Shown: in pieces, positions 51,816 through 60,684 of the stretch | Numbering within the stretch: the stretch's first letter is position 1 | Layout of the letters: every line of letters begins with the position of its first letter | DNA from: Geodermatophilaceae bacterium URHA0031 | GTDB lineage: Bacteria; Actinomycetota; Actinomycetes; Mycobacteriales; Geodermatophilaceae | Assembly: GCA_000620205.1 (NCBI GenBank) | Contig: JHVP01000005.1 | Coordinates: 248,001-312,000, forward strand | Direction: 5' to 3' | Length of the DNA stretch: 64,000 bases | Translations under genes and position numbers: made by a program | Notes under the pieces: generated by a model | Seen by the model: the letters and a program-made list of their open reading frames with translations, nothing else | Told to the model about the DNA's origin: nothing | Databases searched by the model: none

Positions 51816-54176
51816 TCACTCGCGCGAGAGCATCGCCGCGGCCTCGCGCTCGAGGTCCAGGTACGGCGCACCCGAGACGTCGACCGCGACCCGGCGCAGG
51901 GTCCCCCCGGTGAACCGGTAGGGCGCAACGCCGGGGTAGTCCTCGGTCACGGCCTCGCCGCTGTCGCGTCCCACGGTGAGGCCCTCGCCGGCGATCGAGA
52001 ACATGCCGGGCTGGGTGCGGATCTTCCCCTCCCCCACCTTGCGGTCACCATGGAAGAGCGACAGGACGCCCTGGGCGACCCCGGGTGGCTCTTCCCCGGT
52101 CTTGTCGAAGCTGGCCGACAGGAGGAGCCGCTCCCCTGCGGGCAGGTCCTCGGTGCCGTCGACCTTCTGCTCGGCGAGGCCGACGAAGTTGTTGACGTAG
52201 TGCAACCGGCGGTCCTTGACGTACAGCGCGTGCCCACCGAACCGGCTGCCGTGAGCGAGGAGCACCCCCTCGGCGGCGGCGTCGTCGGGCAGGTCCACCT
52301 CGGCGCCGATGGTGAAGGACCGGTTGCGGATGTTCACCGCGATGTGCTCCGGGATCTCGGCGCCGGGGCGGTAGACGTACCGCTCCCGCGCCGGGATCAT
52401 CTGCGGCCGCGGGGTCAGGAAGATCTCCAGGGCCGACCGGTCGTCCAGGGGGAAGGCGTGGTTGGCCCCCGCCTCGTAGGACCACAGCCCGACCAGCTCG
52501 GCGAGCCGCTCGGGCTCCTGGGCAGCCAGGTCGTGCACCTCCGAGCGGTCGGTGTCGACGTGGTAGAGCTCCCAGGTGTCCTGCGCGTAGTGGCCCCAGC
52601 CGCTGATCGCGGGATGGTTCGTCACCGCCTTCCAGCCGTCGTGCCAGATCCCGCGGGTGCCCAGCATCGAGAAGAACTGCGTCTTCCGCGTCGACGGCGC
52701 GTCGGCGGTGGCGGTGAAGCTGGGGACCATGCTGACACCCTGGACGGGCACCTGGGTCACGCCGCGGACCATGTCGGGCTCGGCGAGGCCGAGGCAGTCC
52801 AGCACGGTGGGCACGACGTCGATGGCGTGGTGGTACTGGTGGCGGAGCTCCCCCCGCGCCGGGATGCCGGCCGGCCAGGAGACGATGCACGGGTCGCTGG
52901 TGCCGCCGTTGAACGAGTAGCGCTTCCACATCTTGAACGGCGTGTTGAACGCCATCGCCCACCCGGTCGGGTAGTGGTTGTACGTCGACGGGCTGCCGAG
53001 CTCGTCGAGCATGGCCAGGTTGGAGGCGATGTCGTCCGGGATGCCGTTGGCGAACTTCATCTCGTTGACCGAGCCGTTCGGGCCGCCCTCGCCGCTCGCC
53101 CCGTTGTCCGAGACGACGACGACGATCGTGTTCTCCAGCTGGCCGATCTCCTCCAGGTGGTCCATCAGCCGGCCGATCTGGTGGTCGGCGTGCGTGAGGA
53201 ACCCGGCGTAGACCTCGGCCATCCGGGCGAACAGCCGGCGCTCGTCGGCGGACAGCGTCTCCCACGGTCTCGTGTAGTCCAACGGCGGGAAGGGCTCCCC
53301 AGCGGCGCCGGTGCGGTCCTCCGGTGTCCCGATGGGGTTGATCTCGGGCAGCTCGGTGTTCGGCGGCACGATGCCCAGCTGCTTCTGGCGGGCCAGGATC
53401 TGCTCCCGGGCCGCCTCGTAGCCCATGTCGAACCGGCCCCGGTACCGGTCCGCCCACTCCTGCGGCACGTGGTGCGGCGCGTGCGCGGCGCCCAGCGCGT
53501 AGTACAGGAACACCGGCCGTTCGGGGGCGATCGTCTTGACGTCGTCGATGAGCTCGATCGCCTTGTCGGTGAGGTCCACGCTGAGGTGGTAGCCCTCGGC
53601 CGGGCTGGCCGGCGGGTCCACCGGGTGGTTGTCGTGGACCAGGTCGGGATACCACTGGTTGGTCTCCGCGCCCAGGAAGCCGTAGAAGCGCTCGAACCCA
53701 CGACCCAGCGGCCAGTTGCGCTTCGACGCGGCCAGGTTCATCTCGTCCTGGGCGCAGAGGTGCCACTTGCCGACCATGGCCGTGCTGATCCCCCGCTCGA
53801 CGAGCACCTCGGGGAGGGTGGCGCACTCCGGCGGCACGTGCGCGTTGCCGTTGGGGAAGCCGGTCGCACCTTCGGTGATGCAGGCCATCCCGTTGGTCGT
53901 GTGGTTCCGCCCGGTCAGCAGGCAGGACCGCGTCGGTGAGCAGAGCGCGGTGGTGTGCCACTGGGTGTAGCGCAGGCCGGCGTCGGCTATCCGGTCGATG
54001 TTGGGGGTGTCGATGAGTCCGCCATAGCAGCCCAGCGCGCCGAAGCCGACGTCGTCGAGCACCACGTACACGACGTTCGGCGTGCCCGGCGGGGCGAGCG
54101 GCTGGGAGAACGGTGACCAGTCCGGCGTCGAGTCGCGGATGTCGAGGTTGACCACGCCACGGAACGGTTCGGACAT
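51816..54176 (-). CDS. Arylsulfatase (formylglycine-dependent)
   Basis: 786 aa from ATG 54176 with GAAGGA 8 nt upstream; a longer frame to 54239 is possible. The active-site sequence LCSPTRSCLLTGRN contains the C-x-P-x-R signature whose Cys (about residue 79) is converted to formylglycine. Metal ligands are visible (VVLDDVGFG near the start, VVVSDNGASGEGG). A large C-terminal beta domain follows. Hydrolyses sulfate esters; no signal peptide, so possibly cytoplasmic or exported by another route. A regulon dyad lies 59 bp upstream. No maturation enzyme in the window. Confidence 0.92.
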   Translation of the reverse strand: MSEPFRGVVNLDIRDSTPDWSPFSQPLAPPGTPNVVYVVLDDVGFGALGCYGGLIDTPNIDRIADAGLRYTQWHTTALCSPTRSCLLTGRNHTTNGMACITEGATGFPNGNAHVPPECATLPEVLVERGISTAMVGKWHLCAQDEMNLAASKRNWPLGRGFERFYGFLGAETNQWYPDLVHDNHPVDPPASPAEGYHLSVDLTDKAIELIDDVKTIAPERPVFLYYALGAAHAPHHVPQEWADRYRGRFDMGYEAAREQILARQKQLGIVPPNTELPEINPIGTPEDRTGAAGEPFPPLDYTRPWETLSADERRLFARMAEVYAGFLTHADHQIGRLMDHLEEIGQLENTIVVVVSDNGASGEGGPNGSVNEMKFANGIPDDIASNLAMLDELGSPSTYNHYPTGWAMAFNTPFKMWKRYSFNGGTSDPCIVSWPAGIPARGELRHQYHHAIDVVPTVLDCLGLAEPDMVRGVTQVPVQGVSMVPSFTATADAPSTRKTQFFSMLGTRGIWHDGWKAVTNHPAISGWGHYAQDTWELYHVDTDRSEVHDLAAQEPERLAELVGLWSYEAGANHAFPLDDRSALEIFLTPRPQMIPARERYVYRPGAEIPEHIAVNIRNRSFTIGAEVDLPDDAAAEGVLLAHGSRFGGHALYVKDRRLHYVNNFVGLAEQKVDGTEDLPAGERLLLSASFDKTGEEPPGVAQGVLSLFHGDRKVGEGKIRTQPGMFSIAGEGLTVGRDSGEAVTEDYPGVAPYRFTGGTLRRVAVDVSGAPYLDLEREAAAMLSRE

Positions 54177-54235
54177 GACGGACTTCCTTCGGGTCGGGGT
54201 GCGCCCAGCCTGGGATGGACCACTCCGACCCGTCC

Positions 54236-54252
54236 TCACCCCGGACGGATGA
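54236..54252. promoter_or_regulatory. Regulon dyad, TCACCC-CGGAC-GGATGA
   Basis: Exact consensus; 59 bp upstream of the sulfatase start. Confidence 0.6.
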
Positions 54253-54281
54253 ACGCCGCCCGCGGGACCCCGTAACGGCGG

Positions 54282-54644
54282 CTAGTGCTCTCCCAGCAAC
54301 CTCAGGAGGTCGCGGTCGAACTGCGCGCGTCGGGTCCCCCACGCGTCCAGGACCGCGACCAGGTCCGCGGACAGCTGGTCCAGCACCAGCCCGCGCCAGT
54401 GCCGGTCCTGCAGCGCACGGACGAGGACGTCGACGCGTTCATCGCCGGAGCCGGCCGGCTCGACCGGGTCGGCCGCCCCGACGTCCGTGCCGGGCAGGCC
54501 GGTCAGGAAGCCGAGGACGGCGTGCCGGTCCAGCGCGCCGACCACGCGCCGGGCGAGCATCCGGTCGGTGAGGCCCCGCCAGGCGTAGGGAGCCAGCGCG
54601 GCGGTGACCGCCGGGATCCGCCCGTCGGTGGGCCGTCGAGCCAC
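54282..54644 (-). CDS. Small hypothetical protein (120 aa)
   Basis: GTG 54644 with AGGAG 8 nt upstream. Helical, soluble, with ALAPYAWRGLTDRMLARRVVGALDRH, DERVDVLVRALQDRHWRGLVLDQLSADLVAVLDAW. No family recognised and no motif dyad in front. Lies between the sulfatase and BrkB genes on the same strand. Confidence 0.55.
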   Translation of the reverse strand: MARRPTDGRIPAVTAALAPYAWRGLTDRMLARRVVGALDRHAVLGFLTGLPGTDVGAADPVEPAGSGDERVDVLVRALQDRHWRGLVLDQLSADLVAVLDAWGTRRAQFDRDLLRLLGEH

Positions 54645-54778
54645 CTGAGCACTCCTGGGTGTCCGTCGTGGCGGATCGGCGGGCCGGGGGCTCGACCGCA
54701 CGTCGTCCACGATGCGCAGCCCCCTACCCGGACCCGCGCACGTGCATGCGCCGGCGGGGCGGTGGAAGGACGGCCTGG

Positions 54779-55693
54779 TCAGGCCGACCGGTCGGGGGCC
54801 ACACCGCTGGGCCGCGCGGAACTCCCGGTGACCGGGGACGTCGCGGCCGGTCCCGGCGTCGCCGTCTCGATCCCGAACCGCCCCCGGAGCCGGCGCGCCC
54901 AGGGTTCCGGCGCTCGGTCGAACTCGGCGGCCACGACGGCGGAGGCGACCAGGATGACGGCGATGGCCAGCAGCCACCCGACGAGCGCCAGGGTCACCCC
55001 GAACAGCCCGTACCGCCGGCTGTAGGTCTCCATCAGGCGAGGCATGTAGATCGTCGACGCGATCCCGTAGACGCTCGAGAAGCCCGCCGTCAGCACCCCG
55101 GTCGGCAGCAGCCGCCGCCAGCCGACGCGCCGGTCCAGCAGGAGCCACGGGACGGTCGTGAACACCACGAGGCCGGCGCTCGCGGAGACGACCACCAGGA
55201 GCAGGTCGCTCCACGGCAGCGAGCCGACCAGCGCCCGCGCGAGGTAGAGCAGGCTGAGCCCGAGCAGCAGCGCGGTCAGCCCGAGGACGGCGTGCAGCGC
55301 GTGCCCCACCCCGGGTGGCGGCTCCCGCCGCCAGGCCTGCTGGTACATCCGCTGCATCCGCCGGGTGAGCGAGACCCCGGAGAACACGAGCAGGAAGCCG
55401 CTCAGCAGGCCGATGGAGCCGCCTCCCGGGCTCACGAACAGCTGGTCCACCGCGGAGGCGGCGTCCCCGGTGAGCCGGAACCGGCCGATCACGGCGGAGG
55501 AGACGACGTCCCGGTGGTCGTCGGGCGCCAGGGCGGCGACCAGGAGCAGCAGCGGGATGAGCGCGGTGAACGCCTGGGAGGCCAGCACCAGGGAGCGGTC
55601 GATGCCCTGCAGCGCGACGAACGAGGACGCGCAGCGACCGGGGAAGGTCGTCTCCAGCCGCCGCGCGATCGCAGCAGGTCCCCGGGTGGTCAC
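54779..55693 (-). CDS. YihY/BrkB-family membrane protein (second copy)
   Basis: 304 aa from GTG 55693, GGGAGGAG 7 nt upstream. Six helices; the family region SLVLASQAFTALIPLLLLVAAL, LLSGFLLVFSGVSLTRRMQRMYQQAW and the C-terminal LFGVTLALVGWLLAIAVILVASAVVAAEF. Paralogue of the gene at 23190. Proteins of this family may transport anionic compounds or lipids; unknown. C-terminal tail Ser/Pro-rich. Confidence 0.87.
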   Translation of the reverse strand: MTTRGPAAIARRLETTFPGRCASSFVALQGIDRSLVLASQAFTALIPLLLLVAALAPDDHRDVVSSAVIGRFRLTGDAASAVDQLFVSPGGGSIGLLSGFLLVFSGVSLTRRMQRMYQQAWRREPPPGVGHALHAVLGLTALLLGLSLLYLARALVGSLPWSDLLLVVVSASAGLVVFTTVPWLLLDRRVGWRRLLPTGVLTAGFSSVYGIASTIYMPRLMETYSRRYGLFGVTLALVGWLLAIAVILVASAVVAAEFDRAPEPWARRLRGRFGIETATPGPAATSPVTGSSARPSGVAPDRSA

Positions 55694-55751
55694 GTCCTGC
55701 TCCTCCCTGTCCGGCGACGGCCGCCGAGGAGCCGGCTCGGACCCCGCCGGG

Positions 55752-57188
55752 TCAGATCCCCGGTTCGGCGGCGATCCGACCGGCGTCGATCGCCTCCACC
55801 AGCGACCGGTGGTCGCGCTCGTTCTGGTCCGCGTAGGACCCGGCGAACTCGTGGACGGCCACCTCGAAGGCCGAGCTGCCGCCCAGGTAGGCCGCCATCG
55901 CGATGCGGTCCCCGGACCGGGCGTGGGCGCGCGCCAGGGTCCACCCGCAGATCTCGCCGTAGGCGACCATCCCCTCGGGGAGCATGGTCTCGACCTCCGC
56001 CGACCCCTTCCAGTCGCGCAGCTGCCGGATGTAGAAGTCCCGCTGCTGCCCGTCGAAGCCCTCCGCCTGGATCCAGCCCAGGAAGATGTCACTGACGGCC
56101 TGCATGAGCCGCTGCCCGACCACGACGCGCTCGCCGCCGTTGCGGAACTCGCTGGCCCCCACGAAGGCCTCCAACACCGACGGGCCGGCCTCCTTGGCCT
56201 GGAGGAAGAGCGGGTACCGCCCGTCCTCGAGCAGCAGGAGCATCCACGACCGGGTCCCGACGCTGCCGACCCCGACGACCTTGCGGGCCATGTCCGCCAG
56301 GCGGTAGCGGTCCAGCAGCACCCGCCGCTCCGGCTCCAGCGTCTCCCGGTAGGAGGCCAGCATCTGACGGAGGGCGTCCTCCGTCGCCTTCTCCTCGCCG
56401 GGATCGCTCAGCAGGTCCCGGACCGGGACGACGAGCGGCGGTTCGGCGTTCAGCCGCGGCACGCCGTCGTCCACGGTGGCGAACCGGGCCATCGCGCCCA
56501 GGTTGTCCTTCGTCCGTGCCTTGGAGACGCTGCGGGCCAGGGTCTTGCGCTCACGCCCGTGCAGCGGGCCGGAGGTGAGCGCCTGCAGGTCGGCCACGTC
56601 CGCGTGGGCGTACCAGACCCCGAGTCCGTCCATGCCGGCGAAGGACCGCATCGCCTGCCGGTACGCCGCCACCGCCGCCAGCACGATGCGCCGACGCGCC
56701 TTCGCCGGGTACTCGTTGGCCCGCCCGGCGATCTCCAGGCTGGTGGCCAGCCGCTTGACGTCCCACTCCCACGGGCCGGGGAGGGTCTCGTCGAAGTCGT
56801 TGATGTCGAACACCAGGTTGCGCTCGGGCGAGGCGAAGACGCCGAAGTTGGCCAGGTGCGCGTCCCCGCACACCTGCACGGTCAACCCGGACCGCGGCGT
56901 CCGGGCCAGGTCGCTGGCCATCGGCAACGCCGCACCGCGGAAGAACGCGAAGGGCGAGGAGGCCATGCGCCCGTACCGGATCGGCAGCAGCTCCGGGACC
57001 CGCGTGACCCCCTGGCCCTCCAGCAGCGCCAGCGGGTCGGCCCGGTCCGGTCCGGCGGTGAACTCCGCGTGGCTCGCCCGCGGCACCGCCACCCGCGCCG
57101 CCTTGCCGCGCGCAACACGCTCCTCCCGGGTCACCTCCGGAGCCAGGCGCGGAGCGCGCCTCCGCCGTGCCGTGGTGGTCTGCGTCAT
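55752..57188 (-). CDS. DUF2252-domain protein (kinase-like)
   Basis: 478 aa. DUF2252 landmarks: VCGDAHLANFGVFASPERNLVFDINDFDE (catalytic-loop-like DAHxxN and the DxNDFD metal motif), FAFFRGAA, and GVGSVGTRSWMLLL (glycine loop). The family resembles aminoglycoside phosphotransferases, so a small-molecule kinase is likely; substrate unknown. Start ATG with a regulon dyad 105 bp upstream. BrkB follows by 58 bp on the same strand. Confidence 0.88.
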   Translation of the reverse strand: MTQTTTARRRRAPRLAPEVTREERVARGKAARVAVPRASHAEFTAGPDRADPLALLEGQGVTRVPELLPIRYGRMASSPFAFFRGAALPMASDLARTPRSGLTVQVCGDAHLANFGVFASPERNLVFDINDFDETLPGPWEWDVKRLATSLEIAGRANEYPAKARRRIVLAAVAAYRQAMRSFAGMDGLGVWYAHADVADLQALTSGPLHGRERKTLARSVSKARTKDNLGAMARFATVDDGVPRLNAEPPLVVPVRDLLSDPGEEKATEDALRQMLASYRETLEPERRVLLDRYRLADMARKVVGVGSVGTRSWMLLLLEDGRYPLFLQAKEAGPSVLEAFVGASEFRNGGERVVVGQRLMQAVSDIFLGWIQAEGFDGQQRDFYIRQLRDWKGSAEVETMLPEGMVAYGEICGWTLARAHARSGDRIAMAAYLGGSSAFEVAVHEFAGSYADQNERDHRSLVEAIDAGRIAAEPGI

Positions 57189-57293
57189 CGGATGTCCCCT
57201 GTCGGGAGGTGGCCGGGACGGCGGGCGGGAGAGCCGTGCCGAGGCCGTCGCTGCCGTGTGCTGCGACCCTGGCGATCCGGCCGGTGGCCGGCA

Positions 57294-57310
57294 TCCCCCA
57301 CCAAGGGTGA
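57294..57310. promoter_or_regulatory. Regulon dyad, TCCCCC-ACCAA-GGGTGA
   Basis: On the DUF2252 strand reads TCACCC-TTGGT-GGGGGA; ends 105 bp before its ATG. Confidence 0.45.
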
Positions 57311-57338
57311 GCGGGCAGCACCCCGCCGGGAGTGCCCC

Positions 57339-57395
57339 GTCCGCAGCGCGGGCGGAGCGGGACCGGTGCGGTCCCGCTCCGCCCGCGCTGCGGAC
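57339..57395 (-). terminator. Perfect 25-bp hairpin after DUF1269 gene
   Basis: Arms 57339-57363 and 57371-57395 are exact complements, with a 7-nt loop. It starts 11 bp after the DUF1269 stop, on the same strand as DUF2252, and separates the two units. By far the strongest hairpin seen in the window. Confidence 0.8.
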
Positions 57396-57406
57396 CCGGC
57401 GTCGGG

Positions 57407-57898
57407 CTACTCGGCGTCGGAGAACGCCTCGCGCACCCGCGCCTCCTGCTCGGCGGAGAGGTTGGTCTGCAGCAGGGTGGCCCCGGTGTCCTTGAACTCC
57501 TGCGCCACCTTGTCGACGACGACGTTCGACGTCAGGACGAACAGCGCGGACGTCCCGGGGGTGACGTGCTCCCGGACGCCGCGGATGAAGTCGTCGTCGA
57601 TCCCGACGTCGGCCATCGACGCGGACATGGCGCCCACCGCGGCGCCCACTGCCATGCCGAGCAGCGGGACGAAGAAGATGAGCCCGAACAGGAAGCCCCA
57701 GAAGCTGCCCCCGAGCGCGCCCGCGCCGGCCAGGCTGTGCATCTGCTGCGTCTTCGGCTTCTTCTTGCCCTCCGGCCAGGTGACGTAGGCACCGTCGTTG
57801 ACCTGCAGCAGTTCTTCCTTCTGCATCCGCTCGAGCAGGGTGAGAGCGTTCTGCGCTCCTCCTGCCGTGTCGAACTTCCAGACCGTCAGGGTCGCCAT
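57407..57898 (-). CDS. DUF1269 (transmembrane, Rv0079-neighbour type) protein
   Basis: 163 aa from ATG with TGAGGAG upstream. Opening MATLTVWKFDTAGGAQNAL, the basic patch PEGKKKPKTQQMHSLAGAGALGG, a glycine-rich two-helix hairpin (about 53-95), and a soluble C-terminal part. Characteristic of DUF1269 proteins, an actinobacterial and proteobacterial membrane family of unknown role. A regulon dyad lies 114 bp upstream, shared with the divergent K+ channel. Confidence 0.85.
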   Translation of the reverse strand: MATLTVWKFDTAGGAQNALTLLERMQKEELLQVNDGAYVTWPEGKKKPKTQQMHSLAGAGALGGSFWGFLFGLIFFVPLLGMAVGAAVGAMSASMADVGIDDDFIRGVREHVTPGTSALFVLTSNVVVDKVAQEFKDTGATLLQTNLSAEQEARVREAFSDAE

Positions 57899-58012
57899 GC
57901 CCAGCTCCTCAGCTCGTCGGTGGACCGGTAGCGCCGCCTCCCGACCGCCGGGACGGCACGGACGGTCAGCAGCGACCACGCCGGAGTCTGGTCAGCGGTG
58001 CCACGCCGGCCA

Positions 58013-58029
58013 TCACCCGATGTGGGCGA
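58013..58029. promoter_or_regulatory. Regulon dyad, TCACCC-GATGT-GGGCGA
   Basis: Exact match between DUF1269 (114 bp) and the K+ channel (162 bp); closer to DUF1269. Confidence 0.55.
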
Positions 58030-58191
58030 TCGTCGCGTGGCCCCCGTGCCCGGCCTCCGCCGACGACCGGCGCACTGCCGGCGCAGCGCCGGGGACGACG
58101 GCGGGTCCCGCACCGGCGACCCCACCTCTCCCGGGGGATGCGGACGGGGCGTCGTGGGCCGACGGTCTGCCCGACAGGTCGGAGGTGGCCA

Positions 58192-58758
58192 GTGGTCGGA
58201 GACGGGTACGGCAGGACCCACCAGGGGCGGGCGATCGCCGCGACGCTGCTGCACTCGGTGGCCGCGACTGGTCTGCTGCTGCTCGCCTACTACAAGGCGC
58301 CGCTCGACCGGCCCCTGGACCGGGCCACCGGCTGGCTGTTCCTGCTGTCGCTGCTGCTGTTCGGGGCCGTCATGGCCGCCGGGGTGCGGAACATCCTGCG
58401 ATCGGACCAGCCGCGGCTGCAGGCGGTCCGCGTGCTCAGCCTCGGCCTGCCGTTGCTGCTCATCGTCTTCGCCTCGACCTACTGCACCGTCGCCGGCCAG
58501 GAGCCCGGCGCGTTCTCCGAGCCGCTGGACCGCACCGACGGCATCTACTTCACCGTGACGGTCTTCACGACGGTCGGCTTCGGCGACATCACGCCGGTGA
58601 GCGAGCTGGCCCGGGTGCTGGTGACGGTCCAGATGCTGGTCGGCCTGATCGTCGTCGGCCTGGTCGCGAAGTTCCTCGTCGGGGCCGTGCAGACGGCGGT
58701 GGCGCGCCGCGCCCACGTGCCCGATCCGGCCGGGGAGGACCGCGCCCGCCTGCCCTGA
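58192..58758 (+). CDS. Two-TM potassium channel
   Basis: 188 aa from GTG 58192 with GGAGG 6 nt upstream. Helices at about 15-33, 44-64, 80-100 and a pore region FTVTVFTTVGFGDITPVSE with the K+ selectivity filter TVGFGD, then the last helix. No RCK or cyclic-nucleotide domain, so a small ungated or voltage-like K+ channel. Divergent from DUF1269 in a motif region. Confidence 0.9.
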   Translation: MVGDGYGRTHQGRAIAATLLHSVAATGLLLLAYYKAPLDRPLDRATGWLFLLSLLLFGAVMAAGVRNILRSDQPRLQAVRVLSLGLPLLLIVFASTYCTVAGQEPGAFSEPLDRTDGIYFTVTVFTTVGFGDITPVSELARVLVTVQMLVGLIVVGLVAKFLVGAVQTAVARRAHVPDPAGEDRARLP

Positions 58759-58793
58759 GCGCCGTCCGTCCACAGCCCTGCCACCGCCGATCT

Positions 58794-58810
58794 TCACCCT
58801 CTGCGAGTGA
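58794..58810. promoter_or_regulatory. Regulon dyad, TCACCC-TCTGC-GAGTGA
   Basis: One mismatch in the right half. 72 bp upstream of the DUF7144-type gene. Confidence 0.45.
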
Positions 58811-58882
58811 CCCCATCGCATCCCGACAGCGGGACGGTGGAGCAGTCCGGGCACCCGGCTCGATCCCTCCGAGGAGCACCCC

Positions 58883-59341
58883 ATGACCGACCTTGGCCCG
58901 TCGCGACCCCAGGTGGACACGACCCGCCCCGCCTACGGCGACGACCCCGACCCGACCGCGTGGACGGGCTGGGTCGTCTTCGCCGCCTTCATGATGATCA
59001 TGGTGGGGTCCTTCCAGGCCATCGAGGGGCTGGTCGCCCTGTTCGACGACGGCTGGTACCACGTCACCCAGAACGGCCTGCTCGTCCAGGCCGACTACAC
59101 CGCCTGGGGCTGGACCCACCTGCTGCTGGGCGCGCTGCTGATCGTCGCCGGGGTGGGCGTCCTCGCCGGCAACACCCTGGCCCGCCTGGTCGCCATCGCG
59201 CTCGCCGGGCTCAGTGCCCTGGTGAACCTGGCGTTCATCGAGGCCTACCCGATCTGGGCCGTGATCATCATCACCATCGACGTCCTGGTGATCTACGCCC
59301 TCGTCGTCCACGGCCGGGAGCTGCGCAGCTCCTCGATGTGA
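58883..59341 (+). CDS. DUF7144-like four-helix membrane protein
   Basis: 152 aa, ATG with GAGGAG upstream. Four hydrophobic helices after a polar N-terminus; motif WTGWVVFAAFMMIMVGSFQAIEGLVALF, then WGWTHLLLGALLIVAG, typical of DUF7144 proteins. Function unknown. Next gene follows by 36 bp on the same strand, so probably one operon. Confidence 0.82.
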   Translation: MTDLGPSRPQVDTTRPAYGDDPDPTAWTGWVVFAAFMMIMVGSFQAIEGLVALFDDGWYHVTQNGLLVQADYTAWGWTHLLLGALLIVAGVGVLAGNTLARLVAIALAGLSALVNLAFIEAYPIWAVIIITIDVLVIYALVVHGRELRSSSM

Positions 59342-59377
59342 CCCCCGGGGGCAGGTGAGGCGGGAGAGGAGGTCGTC

Positions 59378-59974
59378 GTGCGCCAGGGACGACCCACCAC
59401 CGGCCGCCTCCGCTGGTCGAGCCTGGGCTCCGGCCCGCAGATGCGGGGCTCCGACCGCCTCGAGCGGCTCACCCGCGTCCTGCTGCTGTGCTGCCTGCTC
59501 GCGGCGGTCCCGATCAGCGTCGCCGCCGGCAGGGCAGCCGACGCCCAGGCGCGCAGCCAGGTCGCGGCGGACGCGGTCGACCGGCACCGCGTCGCCGCCA
59601 CGCTCGTGGGCGAGGCGGCGGCTCCGGTCGGTGAGATCGGGGACGGCAGGCTGCGCGAGCAGTGGACCGCCGAGTGGACCGGCCCCGACGGCACGGACCA
59701 CCAGGGCAGCGTGTCGGTGCGTCCCGGCGCGCAGGCCGGCTCCACCGTCCCCATCTGGGTCGGCCGGGACGGCGACCGCGCTCGCCCACCGCTGCGCGCG
59801 GAGGACGTCGGCCGCCGGGCGGTCAGCCAGGGGCTCGGGGTCTTCATCGGGCTGGCCGTGCTCGCGTGCGGTGCCCAGGTCGGGGCCCGCTCGCTGCTCG
59901 ACCGGAGCCGGTCCCGGCGCTGGGCGGCCGAGTGGGCCCAGGTCGGGCCCATCTGGACCCGGTCGGTGTCCTGA
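59378..59974 (+). CDS. Rv1733c-like membrane protein
   Basis: 198 aa from GTG with GAGAGGAGG 4 nt upstream. Two membrane helices (about 31-50 and 150-168) bracket a beta-rich external loop (VRPGAQAGSTVPIWVGRDG), as in mycobacterial Rv1733c, a DosR-regulated latency antigen. Function unknown. Part of the DUF7144-led cluster, supporting the dormancy-type interpretation. Confidence 0.75.
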   Translation: MRQGRPTTGRLRWSSLGSGPQMRGSDRLERLTRVLLLCCLLAAVPISVAAGRAADAQARSQVAADAVDRHRVAATLVGEAAAPVGEIGDGRLREQWTAEWTGPDGTDHQGSVSVRPGAQAGSTVPIWVGRDGDRARPPLRAEDVGRRAVSQGLGVFIGLAVLACGAQVGARSLLDRSRSRRWAAEWAQVGPIWTRSVS

Positions 59975-60073
59975 CCGCTCCCGAGCTGCCTGACCGGGAG
60001 CCGCCGGACACGCACACCGGCACCGCCGTGGCGGCGCACCCACCCCCGTCGTCGACGTCCCCAGGAGGCCGCC

Positions 60074-60271
60074 GTGATCCACCTCAGGAAGCACTCGCCC
60101 CGCTACGAGCGGAGCGAGGGCAGCGACGCGCAGGGCACCGACGCCTACCTCGCGTCGTGCAGCTGCGGTGCGTGGGAACACCACCGTTCGGTGGACCCGG
60201 GGAACCCGATCGACCGGGCCGAGGTGGAGGACGCCTGGTTCGAGCACACCAACCCCGGCGTCCGGATGTAG
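60074..60271 (+). CDS. Small hypothetical protein (65 aa)
   Basis: GTG with AGGAGG 5 nt upstream. Contains ASCSCGAWEHHRS, a small Cys/His cluster, and the C-terminal DRAEVEDAWFEHTNPG. Soluble. Family not recognised. Lies between the Rv1733c-like gene and the 83-aa gene. Confidence 0.55.
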   Translation: MIHLRKHSPRYERSEGSDAQGTDAYLASCSCGAWEHHRSVDPGNPIDRAEVEDAWFEHTNPGVRM

Positions 60272-60379
60272 GTGGCGCAGGTCACAAGTGGCGCGCCGGA
60301 GCCCCTTTCCCCGGCCCGGCGTCCGTGGTCGACTGCCTCCCACCATCTCGGCGGCGTCGGCAGCGACGTGGAGGCAGCG

Positions 60380-60631
60380 ATGTCCCTGGAGCAGGACGTG
60401 GCAGCGGCTCGGCAGGCGCTCGACGCCTTCGAGCAGGCCTGCGCACCGGTCAGCAGGCACTTCGGCGACACCGTGGACGCCCGGCGGCTGAGGAGTGATG
60501 TCACCCGGGTGCGCGAGGACCTGACCCTGCTGTGCGGCGCCCAGCCGTACACGGCACGGGAGCCGTTCGCCGGCGTCTACGGCGACGGGGACGACGAGGG
60601 CTGGGGCGGGGCCGGCCGCACGGTGCGGTGA
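60380..60631 (+). CDS. Small helical protein (83 aa) upstream of sdhC
   Basis: ATG 60380 with GTGGAGG 6 nt upstream; an upstream in-frame start is less likely. Helical, with ARQALDAFEQACAPVSRHFGDTVDARRLRSDVTRVREDL, a charged C-terminus. No family recognised. Its TGA overlaps a GTG (60628) in frame with SdhC, so the sdh operon may begin here. Confidence 0.5.
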   Translation: MSLEQDVAAARQALDAFEQACAPVSRHFGDTVDARRLRSDVTRVREDLTLLCGAQPYTAREPFAGVYGDGDDEGWGGAGRTVR

Positions 60632-60684
60632 CCGCCACCGCCCCACGCGGCACCGGGGCGGTCTCCCCGGGAGCGGGGAACGGG

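Noticed and set aside
55701..55717. TCCTCC-CTGTC-CGGCGA upstream of the second BrkB gene as a regulon dyad
   Set aside because: One mismatch in the invariant GG and its left half coincides with the ribosome site complement, so it is not counted.
58091..58109. GGGAC-N8-GTCCC upstream of the K+ channel as a DosR box
   Set aside because: DosR sites have a 4-bp spacer in GGGACTNNAGTCCC; here it is 8 bp.
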